From contig JAPTYO010000015.1 of the NCBI GenBank assembly GCA_036873135.1, forward strand, positions 14,549,683 to 14,613,682: a stretch of DNA of 64,000 nucleotides. The letters are read 5' to 3'. This DNA is from Clarkia xantiana subsp. parviflora (Eukaryota; Streptophyta; Magnoliopsida; Myrtales; Onagraceae). The translations under genes and the position numbers were made by a program. Positions 37,062-49,375 of this stretch are shown here, piece by piece (within the stretch, counting starts at the first letter, position 1; each line of letters starts with the position of its first letter). The notes under the pieces were generated by a model, which had not been told where the DNA came from, did not search any database, and saw nothing but the letters and a program-made list of their open reading frames with translations.

Positions 37062-40000
37062 AATGCAATTATCGGGAGGACCACCAATAACCCGATGGGG
37101 GCAATTGCCTCAACTGTCCATCAGAAGATGAAGTTTCCGACCGATCACGGAGTTGGGGAAGTCAGGGGCGATCAGGTGGCCTCCAGGAAGTGCTATGTCA
37201 ATGCCACTCAAAGGAAGAATCGGGAGGCTATGACTATTTTCCAGACTGATGCTGATCCTAGAGAGGAGTTTGGGCGTCCCGCCCCGATGGAGGATTTGAA
37301 GGAGGTCGAGATTGATGGACCTCAGAGGAAGGTGAAGATCGGGTCCACTCTGTCTGAGGAGAGGGCCCAAGAGCTGATTGATTTGTTGAAGGAGTTCAAG
37401 GAGCTGTTTGCCTGGTCCCCGAGTGACATGCCAGGAATCAGCCCCGATGTGATTACTCATGAGCTGAAGATTGACCCCGCGATCAAGCCGATTGCACAGA
37501 GAAGGCGCCCGATGGGTGCAGACAAGAAGATCGCGATCCAGCAAGAGGTGGGCAGGTTGCTCGATGCTGGATTTATTAAGGAGCTCTGATTCCAGACCTG
37601 GGTCGCCAACCCAGTCCTGGTGAAGAAGAGCAATGGCAAGTGGCGAATGTGTGTTGATTTCCGCGACCTGAACAAAGCATGCCCGAAGGATTGTTATCCG
37701 CTCCCGAGGATCGACCAGCTGGTGGATGCCACATCGGGACATGAGTTGCTGAGCTTTATGGATGCCTACTCCGGCTACTATCAGATCAAGATATCCAAGG
37801 AGGATGCCCCCCACACCGCTTTTTATGCTGATAGTGACATCTATCACTATGATGTCATGCCCTTTGGACTGATCAATGCCGGTGCAACTTATCAGAGGAT
37901 GGTGAACAAGCTGTTCGGGGATATACTGTGGAAGACGATGGAGGCCTATGTGGACGATATGTTGGTAAAGTCCTGACAGGCCGAGGATCATGTCCACAAC
38001 TTGGCCACGGCGTTTGAGCGGATGAGGCTTCATCAAGTCCGCTTGAACCCGACCAAGTGTGCCTTCGGAGTACACTCGGGAAAGTTTTTGGACTTCATGG
38101 TGAGCCAAAGGGGAATCGAGGTGAACCCTGAGAAGCTGAAGGCGATCGAGGAGATGAAGTCCCCGACGAACCATCGGGAGGTGCAGGTGTTGAATGGCCG
38201 ATTGGCCGCGATGAATCGCTTCCTGTCCAAGGCAAGCGACCGATCCATGCCGTTCTTTGAAGTGCTGAGGGCCAACAAGAATTTTGAATGGACTGCCAAG
38301 TGCGAAGAGGTGTTCCAGGCACTCAAGCAGCACCTCCACACCCTCCCGCCGTTGGCGAAGCCCATTCCAGGCGAGCCACTCTATCTGTATTTGGCTGTTT
38401 CTGAATTTGCTGTTAGCTCTGTCTTAGTGAAAGTCGTAGAGGGTAACCAAGTCCCCGTCTATTATGTAAGCAAGGCACTCGCCAAGTCTGAAATGAATTA
38501 TCCCGCCGTTGAGAAGTATCTTTACGCGTTGATTGTTACTACTCGGAAGCTGAGACCTTACTTCCATGCGCATGAGATTACTGTTTTGACGAACCAGCCC
38601 TTGAAACATTTTTTGAACCGACCTGATGCGTCGGGGAGATTAATGAAATGGGCAGTCAATCTTAGTGAGTTCTGCATTCACTTTGCTCCGAGAACGGCTA
38701 TAAAGGGCCAGACGTTGGCGGATTTCATAGCAGAGTCTACAGCCCCCGATCTAGAAGAAGCGGGCCCTGTAGAGGGGGCAATCATGAAAGTCCCGATGGC
38801 AGAGCAGTCAGAACAGCCCAATGACGAAGACACTTGGGAGATGTATACCGATGGCTCCTCAAATTCAGAAGGATCGGGAGCAGGGTTCGTACTGATACCG
38901 CCAGGTGGAGGGGAGCCCCTTCGATATGCCTTGGCCTTGACGTTTAGGGCCATCAACAATGAAGCTGAATACGAGGCTCTCATCACCGGCCTCAAGATTT
39001 CCAAAGGAACGGGAGTTGGTCACTTAAAGGTGAAGTGTGATGCTAGCCTGATTGTGAACCAAGTCCAGGGACGATACGAAGCAAAGAGCCCGATGATAAG
39101 GAGAGTTTCAAGAGCTTCGTTATTGAGGCGATCCCGAGGGAGGATAATGTGGAAGCAGATGCCTTGAGCAAGTTCGCCTTGGGGGCACCCCTCGGTGAAA
39201 GTCGGAAGGTGCACTTTTTGGAGAAGGTGATCCTGTCAGCCGCCGATCAATCGGAGGTATGTGCCATCAAGACCGGATCGGAGGAGCCCACTTGTATGAC
39301 CCCGATAGCCGCGTACCTGACTACGGGGGCAGTCCTCGATGATGAAGTAGCAGCTGGCAAATTACGCCGAATCGCGGTCAATTATGTGATGGTGGACAAT
39401 CAGCTGTATAAAAAGGGGTATTCAACTCCTTACTTGAAATGTGTGGCTGAGCCCGATACAGATCGGATCCTTAGGGAGGTGCACGAAGGATACTCGGCTT
39501 GTCATGAAGGTGTCCGATCCATCGTGAGGAAAGTGCTGAACCTGGGCTATTACTGGCCCTCGATGAACAAGGAGGCAACGATGCTAGTCCGATCATGTGA
39601 CGCTTGCCAGAGTTATGCCCCGAATATCGTGGCTCCAGCTGCCGATCTGACGTCTATCAAGAGTGTTTGGCCCTTCGCGCAATGGGGAATCGATTTGGTG
39701 GGACCCCTTCCAATTGCAAAAGGTCAGTGCCGATATTTGCTTGTGGCTATTAATTATTTCTCGAAGTGGATAGAAGCAAAGGCATTGGCCAAGACAACGG
39801 GGAATCATATCCTCAAATTCCTCCAGACCCATATTATATCCAGATACTTGATCCCTAAGGTGTTGATCAGTGATAACGGCCCTCCGTTTAACGGGGTCCA
39901 GTGGAAGGAGTACCTGAGGAACTAAAAATTGAGCATCGGACAACCTCTGTCGATCATGCTCAAACCAATGGACAGGTGGAGTCAGCCAACAAGATCGTGA

Positions 40001-40524
40001 TGGATGGCCTGAAGAAGAGGGTCCATGCCTTGAAGGGCAAATGGTTGGACGAGCTGGAAAATGTGCTTTGGGCTGTTAGAACAACACCCAAAAGATCGAC
40101 TGGGGAGACTCCGTTTGGCCTCGTTTATGGCACGGAAGTCGTCGCTCCCGTTGAAATAGCTGTGGCATCCCATCGGACGAGGTATTATGAACCACTGTCG
40201 AATGATGAAATGAGGCGTCTGGACTTGGACTTGGTCGAAGAGAAGAGGCGGAATGCCGAGGAGGCCCAGGCTCGGACACGCTTGGCAACGGCCAGATATT
40301 ACAATCGGCGAGTCAAGTCTCGACAGTTCTTTGTCGGGGAACTGGTCTGGCGTCGGAACGAATTTACCCTTTTGGATCAGATCAACAAGATGTCACCAAA
40401 ATGGGAAGGACCTTATAAGGCCGTGGGGATGCCAGCTCGAAATGCGTATAAGTTGGAAGACCTCGATGGCAATGTGTTGAAGCATTCTTTCAGTGGTGAA
40501 CACTTGAAGAAATGTCATGCCTGA
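37062..40524 (+). pseudogene. Reverse transcriptase, RNase H, extra RNase H and integrase of copy 1
   Basis: Same frame as gag-pro up to about 39100. The reverse transcriptase carries YVDD at 37947-37958. The first RNase H follows in the region of YLYLAVSEFAVS. A second RNase H (WEMYTDGSSNSEGSGAGF, 38838 onward) is typical of the Tat lineage. The integrase starts after KCVAEPD and shows YSACHEG, CDACQ, GIDLVGPL and ISDNGP. TGA codons at 37587 and 37974 stand where copy 2 has CGA. A roughly 31-bp deletion near 39099 and a one-base loss near 39925 shift the frame. Not functional as it stands. Confidence 0.92.
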
Positions 40525-40629
40525 TATTAGTCGCCTTTAGTGGTGCAAGTTGTTTATCGTTTTGATTTGATATAAACAGGTTTTGAGCCATCAATGAATA
40601 AAGAGGTTGCTTCCGATCAGATTGTTCAT

Positions 40630-40975
40630 AGATAAATCGCCTTAAATGGTGTGGTTAAATCGCCTTAAGTGGTGTGGTTAAATCGCCTTAAGTGGTGTGG
40701 TTAAATCGCCTTAAGTGGTGTGGTTAAATCGCCTTAAGTGGTGTGGTTAAATCGCCTTAAGTGGTGTGGTTAAATTGCCTTAAGTGGCATGGTTAAATCG
40801 CCTTAAGTGGTGTGGTTAAATCACCTTAAGTGGTGTGGTTAAATTGCCTTAAGTGGCATGGTTAAATCGCCTTAAGTGGTGTGGTTAAAATGTCTTAAGT
40901 GACGTGTTGAATCACTCTAAGTGGTATGGTCAAATCGCCTTAAGTGGCGTGGTTAATTCACCTTAAGTGGTGCAA
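40630..40975. repeat. Tandem array, about 15 units of 23 bp between pol and the antisense gene
   Basis: Units TAAATCGCCTTAAGTGG plus TGTGGT. The array lies exactly between the end of the sense pol (40524) and the end of the antisense gene (41066). Copy 2 has the same array in the same place. Confidence 0.95.
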
Positions 40976-41065
40976 CGATAATCGGAACCGAAATAGATTG
41001 ATATTATTAAGGCCTGAAGGTTCATGACACGAGAAGGAAATTACAAGGATTCCAACAAAAGAGCG

Positions 41066-42391
41066 TTAAGCTTGGTCCTTGGCAGCATCGGGGGGAGCAG
41101 AGTCCACGAGGTCCGTGGCAGAAGGCTCCACGATCGGAGGATCGGATCCCAGAAGATTGGCCGAGGGAGGATCGGACCCTTGGAGGTCAGCCAGTGAAGG
41201 GTCGATTGTCGGGGGATCAGCTGTCGGGAGGTCTGTACTTGGAGGCTCCACCGTGCCTTCAGCACCCGCAATTCCTTCGGGGGTGTTGGTCTCATCGCTC
41301 TCCTCTGAAAGGTTGAAATACCTCTCCGGGAAGGGGGCGAGAGTCTGAGACTTGGTGAAGTCAATGGCATTGCCGTACTCCAGATGGAGTTCCTCAACAG
41401 CATTGAGCAAGGTGGTCTCCATCTCCGCGTTACAGAACCTCACCGCGTCCACCTTGAAATCCTCGGAGCCCCGGTAATCTTCCCGACCCTTGGCCTCAGC
41501 CTCGGCCAGTTTGGTGGGAAACTCAGCAATTTCCCGCTCCATCTGTCGGGACCGATTGGTGAAAAAGACCTTCTCAGCCTCCAGTCCCGCCTTGACGTCC
41601 TTAAGAGCCTTCTTCTCCAGGACGAGCCTGTCCCGATCCTCCGCGTGCCTCTGCTGCTCTTCCTTGAGCTTTTGCTGCTCCTGCTTCAGCAATCGCTCGA
41701 AGTCGTGGACCCACTTCAGGAGGTCCCGAGTCTTCTGGCTAAGGAGGGCCTGCTCCTTAACCAGCTTGCTCTTCGACGATTCGGAGGCAGCCAAATCCTC
41801 CTCGAGCTTGGCCAAGACCTCGGGGGCCGCCTTGGCTCGCTCCTGCTCAAGGGCCTCCTCCAGGGCCAGGATGTACCCGAAACAGCGGTGTTGGTCCGCT
41901 ATTTCCTATGAAAAAGAAAGGAAGAGGTTAGTACATGAGAATATTTTGCCTTATATACTAAGTGTAAAAACAGGAAGCCTTACCTCCACGCGGCGAACGG
42001 CCATTTCGCGAATGTCCGTGTGGATGTCCGCCCGAGCCAAGGAGAGCGGAAGCTTTAGAGATGGCGGAACTGAACCTGCCAGCAAGTGCAGACCCAGTTC
42101 CGGTGGTGCATCGCCCCGACGGAGCGGGACCCCTTGCAGTGACTCGATCGGGGTCCAGGGAGCCGCCGCCTGGTCGGGGGTGTAGAGCTGATAGAAACTC
42201 CCGTCTAAGGGGAGAGGGGGAAGGACGACCTGAGTGTCGGAGGTGCGTGCCTCCGATCCGCCGTGAGACCCAGTCATCCCTTCAGGAGTTGGCTCAAAAC
42301 CGGCGTATGCTGTTGTGTCGGGGAAGATGGAAGCAGCCCCTCGGGAGTCGGCTCCAACAAGGTCTGCCTCACCCCCCCGACGACGAATCAG
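41066..42391 (-). pseudogene. Antisense gene of copy 1, last two exons
   Basis: Exon 42391-41984 (5' part lost) ends at a donor GTAAGGCTT. The last exon is 41905-41066, after the acceptor CTTTTTCATAG. Both boundaries are in phase 0 and the joined frame is open. The last exon encodes about 279 residues: a long Lys/Glu/Gln/Leu coiled coil (roughly residues 10-170) and an acidic, Pro/Asp/Ser-rich tail with SDPP and TDPP repeats. The gene breaks at about 42401, where foreign LTR sequence begins. See 58247-61183 for the fuller copy. Confidence 0.7.
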
Positions 42392-42401
42392 GGACTGCCT
42401 T

Positions 42402-43760
42402 AAAATAGGATAGTGTATATGCATTATTTATTGTAAATATTTAGAAAATATATTATGTGTATTTATGGTGAAATACATAAATATATATGTATATTTTCGG
42501 AATATTAAATGCATATTTTTTCATATTTTATTTTCCTAATTTAGGGGTCCTAGTTTAGCTATAAATAGGGTCATTTTACATGTAAAAAAGGGGAACACAG
42601 GAAATAATAAACATCTGATCTCGAAGTTCGTGCATTTTTGTCGTCTAGTGAATTAGTTTTTTTTTTTTCTCTCTCTCTCTCTAGTTCCTCCCGCGGCTGC
42701 TGTTCCTCCCACCGCCGGCGACCGTCGGAGCCCACGCTGCCGCCGCCCTCCGCCTCACCCTGCCCGCTGGCAACCACCGGCCGCCCATCTCTCACTCCCC
42801 TCTCTCTCTCCCACTCTCTCCCTCTCTTCTCTAGGGCCGCGCCGGACCACCACTCGACCAGATCTGCTCCCGCCAGGCCGGCGACCTCCCTCGCCTGACT
42901 TCCTCCGCGCCCGGCCACTCCGATCCTCGCTGCAGACCAGAAGACCCCGTCCGCCTCCAGCTCGCCGTCCCGGAAGATCAGAGGACCCCGTCCAGAAAAC
43001 CCTAGTCGCCCGTCTCTCTCTCCCCTCTCTCTCCCCGGTGGCCCGTTCAGCCCTTCCCACCGCCGTCCGTTCCTGCTCGCGACGTCCTGCCACCACCGTC
43101 GCGCCGCTAGCCTTCCCGACCTCGTCCGCCTGTCTAGGTCGCCGGACCTCCATCGCAGGTGAGAAGCTCCGATCTGTCTGTCTGTTTTTTTTTTTTAAAT
43201 ATTATTATTATTATTAATTATTTAATTTTCTGTATTATTATTATTATCTTTATTGTGATTATTATACCATGTACCATGTTAATTAACTAGTCTAGATTTA
43301 GATTAATTAGATAACATTTTTTTTGTAAATATGCATGTATGATATGCAATTAATAAATTGTATCATGATTTGGAGCTGTTTAGTTTCGTCTAGGTTTTAA
43401 CTATAGGAGTTTTAGATGTTTAATAGATTTGTCATTGATAATAATTTCGTATAAATTTAGTTTAGTTTTCTTTTTATAACGTTAGATTAATTTGATGTAA
43501 CGAATGTTTAAATTTTAAAAGTGGAAATTAAGTGAATTGAGTACCGAAAGGGCGTAATTAAAAATCTATATTTTTAATTCGTAATAGAACCCCTGAACTT
43601 GAATTTCTGGTCAAAGACCGATTTTATACCTAGGTGTTTAATTCGTTATTCGCTTAGGTAATTTAGGATTTTAGTTAGCCTTTATTAACTAGTGGCGACT
43701 CTTTTAAAATTGCACGTTTTCAAAACGTAATCGCCTTAGGTCAGATTTTAGGGTCCGACA
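42402..43760 (+). repeat. Ogre-like LTR fragment of a related family
   Basis: Its right half matches the end of the LTR at 10469-12251 (TTAACTAGTGGCGACTCTTT, GTCAGATTTTAGG, ending GTCCGACA). It also shares the TATTTTCGGAATATT and TATAAATA (42560-42567) landmarks. The expected LTR start is missing, no primer-binding site follows, and copia sequence begins at the next base. It is a truncated LTR caught in a rearrangement. The CT- and Pro-rich frames at 42571-43153 are leader sequence, not genes. Confidence 0.72.
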
Positions 43761-44485
43761 GTACGCCGGGAATCGAACATTGAGCCTGACCTTAGATATG
43801 AGTTCTGAGTCCATGAAGATACTTCAGGTGCCTCTTCTTAAGGCTCACGGGATCATTCACACGCTCGAGATGAAGAAGTTTGCGCCCATCCGAATCTCGA
43901 GGATTCTACCTAGCATAACTGAGTCTGACTCCGTGGTCGAACATGGCACGCGTAGTATGAAGCACACGTCGATAGCATACCCGAACATTATCAGTCAACA
44001 ATGCTATCGCAGAATTTTCATCTGGTCCAGAATGTGGTTAATGACGAACACAGTTTATCAAGGCTATGTGCAAAACGAAGATCATGTCGTGTTACTCTGA
44101 AACCAAATGATCGTTTTGTGTAACCAAGTTTATCCCCCTGGTTCTTAGCCAGTCTTTTCTGAAGCGGCTTTCTCGATACGAAAGAAAAGGAAATCCTGTA
44201 TTTTACATATCCATACGATTGAGTCCTTGGGTTTCCGGAATAGTGTAAAAATAGAAAGAAATGCTTCGGATCGTTACTGTAGATGTCCCCCTCTCCTACA
44301 AAACGATCGTGCCCGTGTGACGAGGCAAGACCCACATTCGACATAATTTAGGCAGAGGATTGCGTCCTCCTACGACTCAGTTTATAGACCATAAAATCTG
44401 ATGTAATCAAACATTATGACGTCGATGAATCATAAACTCGATTTGCAATTCTCTCATATATTAAAAATGTAACTTTCAACTATCA
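43761..44485 (-). repeat. 3' LTR of the minus-strand copia element, truncated
   Basis: It starts on the minus strand at 44485 (TGATAGTTGAAAGTTAC) and matches the 5' LTR down to about 50481, where it is cut. Roughly 1 kb of the LTR is missing. Confidence 0.82.
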
Positions 44486-44513
44486 TAATTTTATCACAAA
44501 TACATGCCCACTT

Positions 44514-47500
44514 TTAAACCCTACGCAATCCAAGCAATTTAACGCGCTTTTCAAATGTCTCCTTGCGTAATGGTTTAGTTAATGGGCCCGCTACCATGTT
44601 GTCAGTGGGCAAGTATTCTAAAGTGATTATATTGTCTTCTACCGCGGATTTAGCTTAATTATATTTCACATCAATGTGTTTAGTCCTACTATTGTACATT
44701 GGATTCTTAACTGCCGCAATAGCTGCCTGACTGTCAGAGTACACCTTCACGGGCTTACTCCCGACATCGTCATTAAGCAGCGCAGTAAGAAGCCTTTTCA
44801 GCCAGACTGCTTCCTGCGCATTTTTGGAGAGAGCAACGAATTCCTATTATATCGTAGACAGCGTGACACAAGATTGGTTCTTGCTCGTCCATGAGATGGC
44901 TGCATTAGCAAGGAGAAAGACTCCTCCTGTGGTGGACTTACGATCGTCTGGATCGCCACCATGGTCGGCGTCACTGAAACCGGTCAATTCTAACTTGCAG
45001 CCATCATAGCACAGTACGTAGTCAACAGTACCTTTCAGATAACGTATGATCCGTTTATAGCCTTTTAATGTTGATAGCCAGGGTCTGATTGGAATCTTGC
45101 TACTAGGCCCACAGCGTAACAGATGTTCGGATGAGTGCAAAGCATGGCGTACATGAGACTTCCGACCATGCTTAAATAATTTGCACTCCTCATCTATTCA
45201 TGCTCTTGCTGGTTCTTCGGGCCGTCACGTTTTGACAATGCGCACCCGAATACTACCGGCGTCTCCACAGGTTTGGCATCTTGTAATCTGAACATTTTCA
45301 ACAGTTTGTTGATATAGGCTTCCTGATATAGACATATCCTCTAGGCGGCACGATCTCTAGCAATTTTAATGACCAAGATGTACGTAGCCTCTCCCATGTC
45401 TTTGATCTCAAATACAGATGCCGACCAGGACTTTGATTCATTCAGAAAACTCACATCGTTCGCAGCAATGAGTACGTCATCCACGTATAAGGTTAAGATG
45501 ACGTACTTAGACTCAGAGGTCTTTGTATACACGCATGGATCCTCGTGGAGGTTCACGAATCCGTTTCCAACGATTTCCTCGTGGAATCTGCGGTACCATT
45601 GCCGAGATGATTTTTTAAGACCGTAAATGGATCTTTGGAGTTTACAAACTTTTCATTCGTTACCAGGAGTAATGAAACCCTCCGGTTGCACCATATAGAT
45701 CTCTTCCTCCAGGTTTTCGTGGAGGAACGTGGTCTTAACATCCATTTGGTGCAGCTCTAGATCGAGGCATGAGACCAGGGCTAGGATGGCCCAGATTTTG
45801 GTGTAACACACAGTCGGTGAGTATGTTTCATCAAAGTCCACTCCGTGAAGTTGGGTGTATCCTCTAGCAACTAGTCAGGCTTTGTATCGCTCGACATTTC
45901 CATCAGCAGTGAGTTTCAATTTCAGAACCCACTTAGCCCCTATGGCTCTACGGTTAGTAGGTAAATCAACTAAAGACCATACCGAATTGGCTTTCATTGA
46001 GGCGATCTCTTCCTCCATTGCTTTCCTCTATCCCTTCTCTTGAGGTCCTTTCAACGCTTGTTGAACTGTTACCGGTTCGTCAACAGAAGTTAGGGTGAAA
46101 ATTTCACCCTTCACGATGGGATACTTCTTGGGAGAAGTTTGATGCCTTTAACTTCGTCTAGGCTCAGTAACCCCATCTTGAGTCTGAACGTTGCTCCCAC
46201 TCGGAATAATGCTTCTTATCGGAGCATCACTCCCACTGGGAACAAGGGCAGTGCTAGAACCTTGACCTACAACTTTTCTTGGACGACCTCTCGGTCTCAG
46301 GATTTTACCTTGGAGATGAATTCATTGATCACTAGGATTTGGAACCAAGTTGGTTGATCCAATCCCACTGGGAACAATGGGTAGTTTTGGTATTATTGGA
46401 TTTTCATCCAGCGGTCCGGCTACATGATTATCAGGTTCAACTTGATTCGCACTTGCAGCAACAGTGATTTGTGTGGTAGGATTGTCTCTTACCACTGGAT
46501 TTACTATGAAAATGTCTCCATCTTCATTTACCATGTCATTCACTTGCGTCGTTGCTGCCTCAAATCTCCCTCTCGAAGTATGTGGGACCTGACTATCATT
46601 GTTATCCTGCTCTATTTCGATCAAGACTTCATTTGTTTTGATTTCACCAAGCGTCGGAAATTCGACCTCAGGGAATGTAACGTCTCATGTTCGACCACGC
46701 CACGATTTTCTTGAGCTGACACAAATACATAACCCTTAGAGTTCTCTGAATACCTTATGAAGATACTATTTAGTCCTCTGGGTCCTAACTTGCCAAAACG
46801 GCTATCAGCTGTATGTGTATAGGCCGCACAACCCCAGGATCGCAACCTGGTAAGGTCTAGCTCTCTACAATTCCATAGCTCATATGGTATCGTGTCTACC
46901 GCTTTTGATGGAACAAGGTTTACTATATGAGTGGCAGTCAATAACGCGTCTCCCCAAAAGGAGATTGGTAGTTGTGCCCGCGACATCATAGTTCTGACCA
47001 TGTCCAAGAGTGTTCGATTACGACGTTCAGCCACACCATTTTGTTGCGGTGTTTTCGGGATTGTCGTTTGACGGGCAATCCCCCTTTCTTTGCACAACTT
47101 ATCAAACTCATTAGAGAGATATTCTCCACCTCTATCAGTGCGTATGTTTTTCACTTTTCGCTCTTGTTGATTCTCTACGAGCTTTAGAAAACTTATAAAG
47201 CAATATATAGCCTCGGATTTGTGAGTAATCAAATGAGTAAATCCACAAAAGGTAAAGTTGTCAATGAAAGTTACGAAGTATCGTTTACCACCCCTAGCGG
47301 TTACGTTCATTGGTCCACATACATCGAAATGAATCAGCTGCAATGGGTACTCGGCTCGTTGTGCTTCGCCAAATGATTTGCGGGTGGACTTTCCAGCTAG
47401 ACAGTCATGGCAAGTATGTTTAACTAAACTGCTGGTTCTGGGTAGAACCCCTCGTCGAGCTAACGATTGAACCCTGTCATAGCTTATATGTCCGAGCCTT

Positions 47501-47935
47501 GCATGCCATCTAGACGCATCAGTTTCTGCTTCCCTAGAGGATATTGCATACATTCTATTCGAATTTATACTATCATTCAAATCCATGATAACGAGACCAT
47601 TAGAGGAAAATGCATGTCCATATAAGACGTTGCCTTTATTTATTCGAACAATTGTCTTCTCAAATGATAAAAAAAAAAGTTATTATTCATAAGAGCGGAA
47701 ACAGAAACAATTTATACGGATTCTTGGAGCAAAAAGGACATTTCCAAGAAGTATGGTCCTGCCATTGCTCATAGACAACTTGCAGTTCCCTACTCCTATG
47801 ACTTCAACTTTTGAGTTGTCGCCAATGTATATCCTTTTAGAATCCATCGGCAATCGTCTAAAGTTGGCAAATAGTCATTTGTAGTTGGCTATGTGGTCCG
47901 TTGCGCCTGAATCAAGAATCCAAGAAGGATTTGAA
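44514..47935 (-). pseudogene. copia pol: protease, integrase, reverse transcriptase, RNase H
   Basis: Going down the minus strand: a protease with LDSGATDHI (about 47915) and a stop soon after. Next is an intact integrase frame (47586-46621) with the zinc part (HARLGHISYDR, HTCHDC), the core DVCGPM, RTDRGGEYLS and PQQNGVAERRNR, followed by a linker. Reverse transcriptase pieces follow at about 46050-45341 (ETYSPTV, HQMDVKTTFL, LYVDDVLIAAND) and RNase H at 45140-44514 (GFSDADHGGD, KSTTGGVFLL, ALSTI near 44847). Several frameshifts and stops break the frame after the integrase. Confidence 0.92.
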
Positions 47936-48666
47936 AATAAGCATACCCGGTCTTGGCTTTCCCAAGGCCCTTTTGTTTTTGAAAAAATATTCCGATGAAT
48001 TTACGCATGCATACACAGTTCTACTTCCCAAGCAAATTATCATAGCAAGCCAAATTCATCATCCAAACCAACATCATGCATACGCGTCATGCGTTTAATG
48101 TTCTGAGGAACTCGTGCTAGCATATACATAATTCTTCTTTCTAAGTAAACTATTACATGCGGCTACATCCTCAACATTCAAGCATACATGTAATACATGA
48201 AACTTCCACGTCAAACATGCATATTTGGCGACTGGTTTTTGTTTTTAAAATTTTTTAAAATATTAGAGGCTGAGTTGCAATTCATGCTTACAGTCACTTA
48301 TGAGAATTTCTAGACATCAATCTTAGGCAATTGCAACCATCATAACATGTCTATCCTAGTGCGCAAACCATATATTTAACCAGGGCTCTGCCCCTCAACA
48401 TGCAATTTCCAGCTAGCTTGACATAGTCAAGACGAGAGTTCTAATAAATATATGTGACGAAAAGTAAACAATTGCAATTCAGCCCTCTAATTATTCCAGT
48501 CCCAAAGTCATGCATTTCTGAGATCCATCCCCATAATCGAAACTAGGCATTAAGGTTTAATTAAAACGTGAAAATTTTAAACCTTTGAGCACTGTGTAGA
48601 CTAATGTAAATTTCGAAAATATTTGACCATCCCATTTTATTAATTGACTTGAATTCAATTTTTGAA

Positions 48667-48900
48667 AAATTCGGTTCGGTTCAGTCCATTTTGGTTCAAC
48701 CCGGTTCAGTTCGGTTCCCTAAATTCGATTCGGGTTCGGGCCGGTTTTATTTTAAAATCTAGTTCGGTCCGAATCGGTTCAATAAAATAGGATTTCGGTT
48801 CAACACTCAAAACCGGTTCGGTTAGATTCACTTAGTCACCCCGGTCCGACCTGAGCTGACTAGGTCGAACCGATTAAGAAAACCTGGATTGATTTAACCC
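48667..48900. repeat. TTCGGTTC/AACCGG-rich low-complexity patch
   Basis: Many copies of TTCGGTTCGGTT, GGTTCAACCCGG and CCGGTTC words in both orientations over about 230 bp, inside the gag-less part of the copia element. Confidence 0.75.
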
Positions 48901-49160
48901 GCTCCGGTTTTTCAAATTGGACCGGCCCATTAAACCCATAGGGTTCAGCCGAAACATTTCTTGTGGGCTAAGTAGTGTTTTAAAATCCACTAAAAAACTT
49001 AACTTAGCCACAAGGAAATATTAATTATGTAAATTAATTTCCAATATTGCATATATATATATTGGCTAAATCTATATATATATATATTTATGGCCAAGAT
49101 TCTATCAATAAGATATAAATTAATCAATAATATATATACACATATATAAATTTTCGGCCA

Positions 49161-49231
<71 letters not shown>
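49161..49231. repeat. (CA)n(TA)n microsatellite
   Basis: A CA run of about 22 bp followed by a TA run of about 48 bp. Confidence 0.95.
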
Positions 49232-49234
<3 letters not shown>

Positions 49235-49375
49235 TTATTGTCAATATCTTTAATAGGGAAACAAATATATTGACAATATATTTTATTAATCTTTTATGCA
49301 ACTAATTCTATCAATAATATCTTTATCCCTATAATTTATCTAGATATATTGATAGTTCTATATATATTTCTATAT

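Larger units (their letters stand above)
34253..42401 (+). mobile_element. Tat-type Ty3/gypsy retrotransposon, copy 1 (3' end lost)
   Basis: Order: 5' LTR (34253-34931), primer-binding site, gag-protease (34989-37061), reverse transcriptase/RNase H/extra RNase H/integrase (to 40524), a 23-bp tandem array, and an antisense gene on the minus strand (41066-42391). Homology to copy 2 stops at about 42401, inside the second-to-last antisense exon. The rest of the antisense gene and the 3' LTR are missing. The extra RNase H and the antisense gene are hallmarks of the Tat lineage. Confidence 0.9.
47936..49375. other. Copia 5' internal region without recognisable gag
   Basis: Where gag should be, no zinc knuckle or gag motif was found. 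The stretch is AT-rich and includes a TTCGGTTC-rich patch (48667-48900) and CA/TA microsatellites (49161-49231). Gag may have been replaced or has decayed. Confidence 0.5.

Noticed and set aside
37110..38339. 409-codon minus-strand open frame opposite reverse transcriptase of copy 1
   Set aside because: It is the mirror of the RT coding frame; a similar shadow exists opposite copy 2. Its composition (His/Leu-rich) has no domain signature, and the plus strand carries clear RT motifs.
42571..43153. Arg/Gly- and Pro-rich frames on both strands
   Set aside because: GC-rich leader of an Ogre-like LTR fragment; equally open on opposite strands, with no motif.
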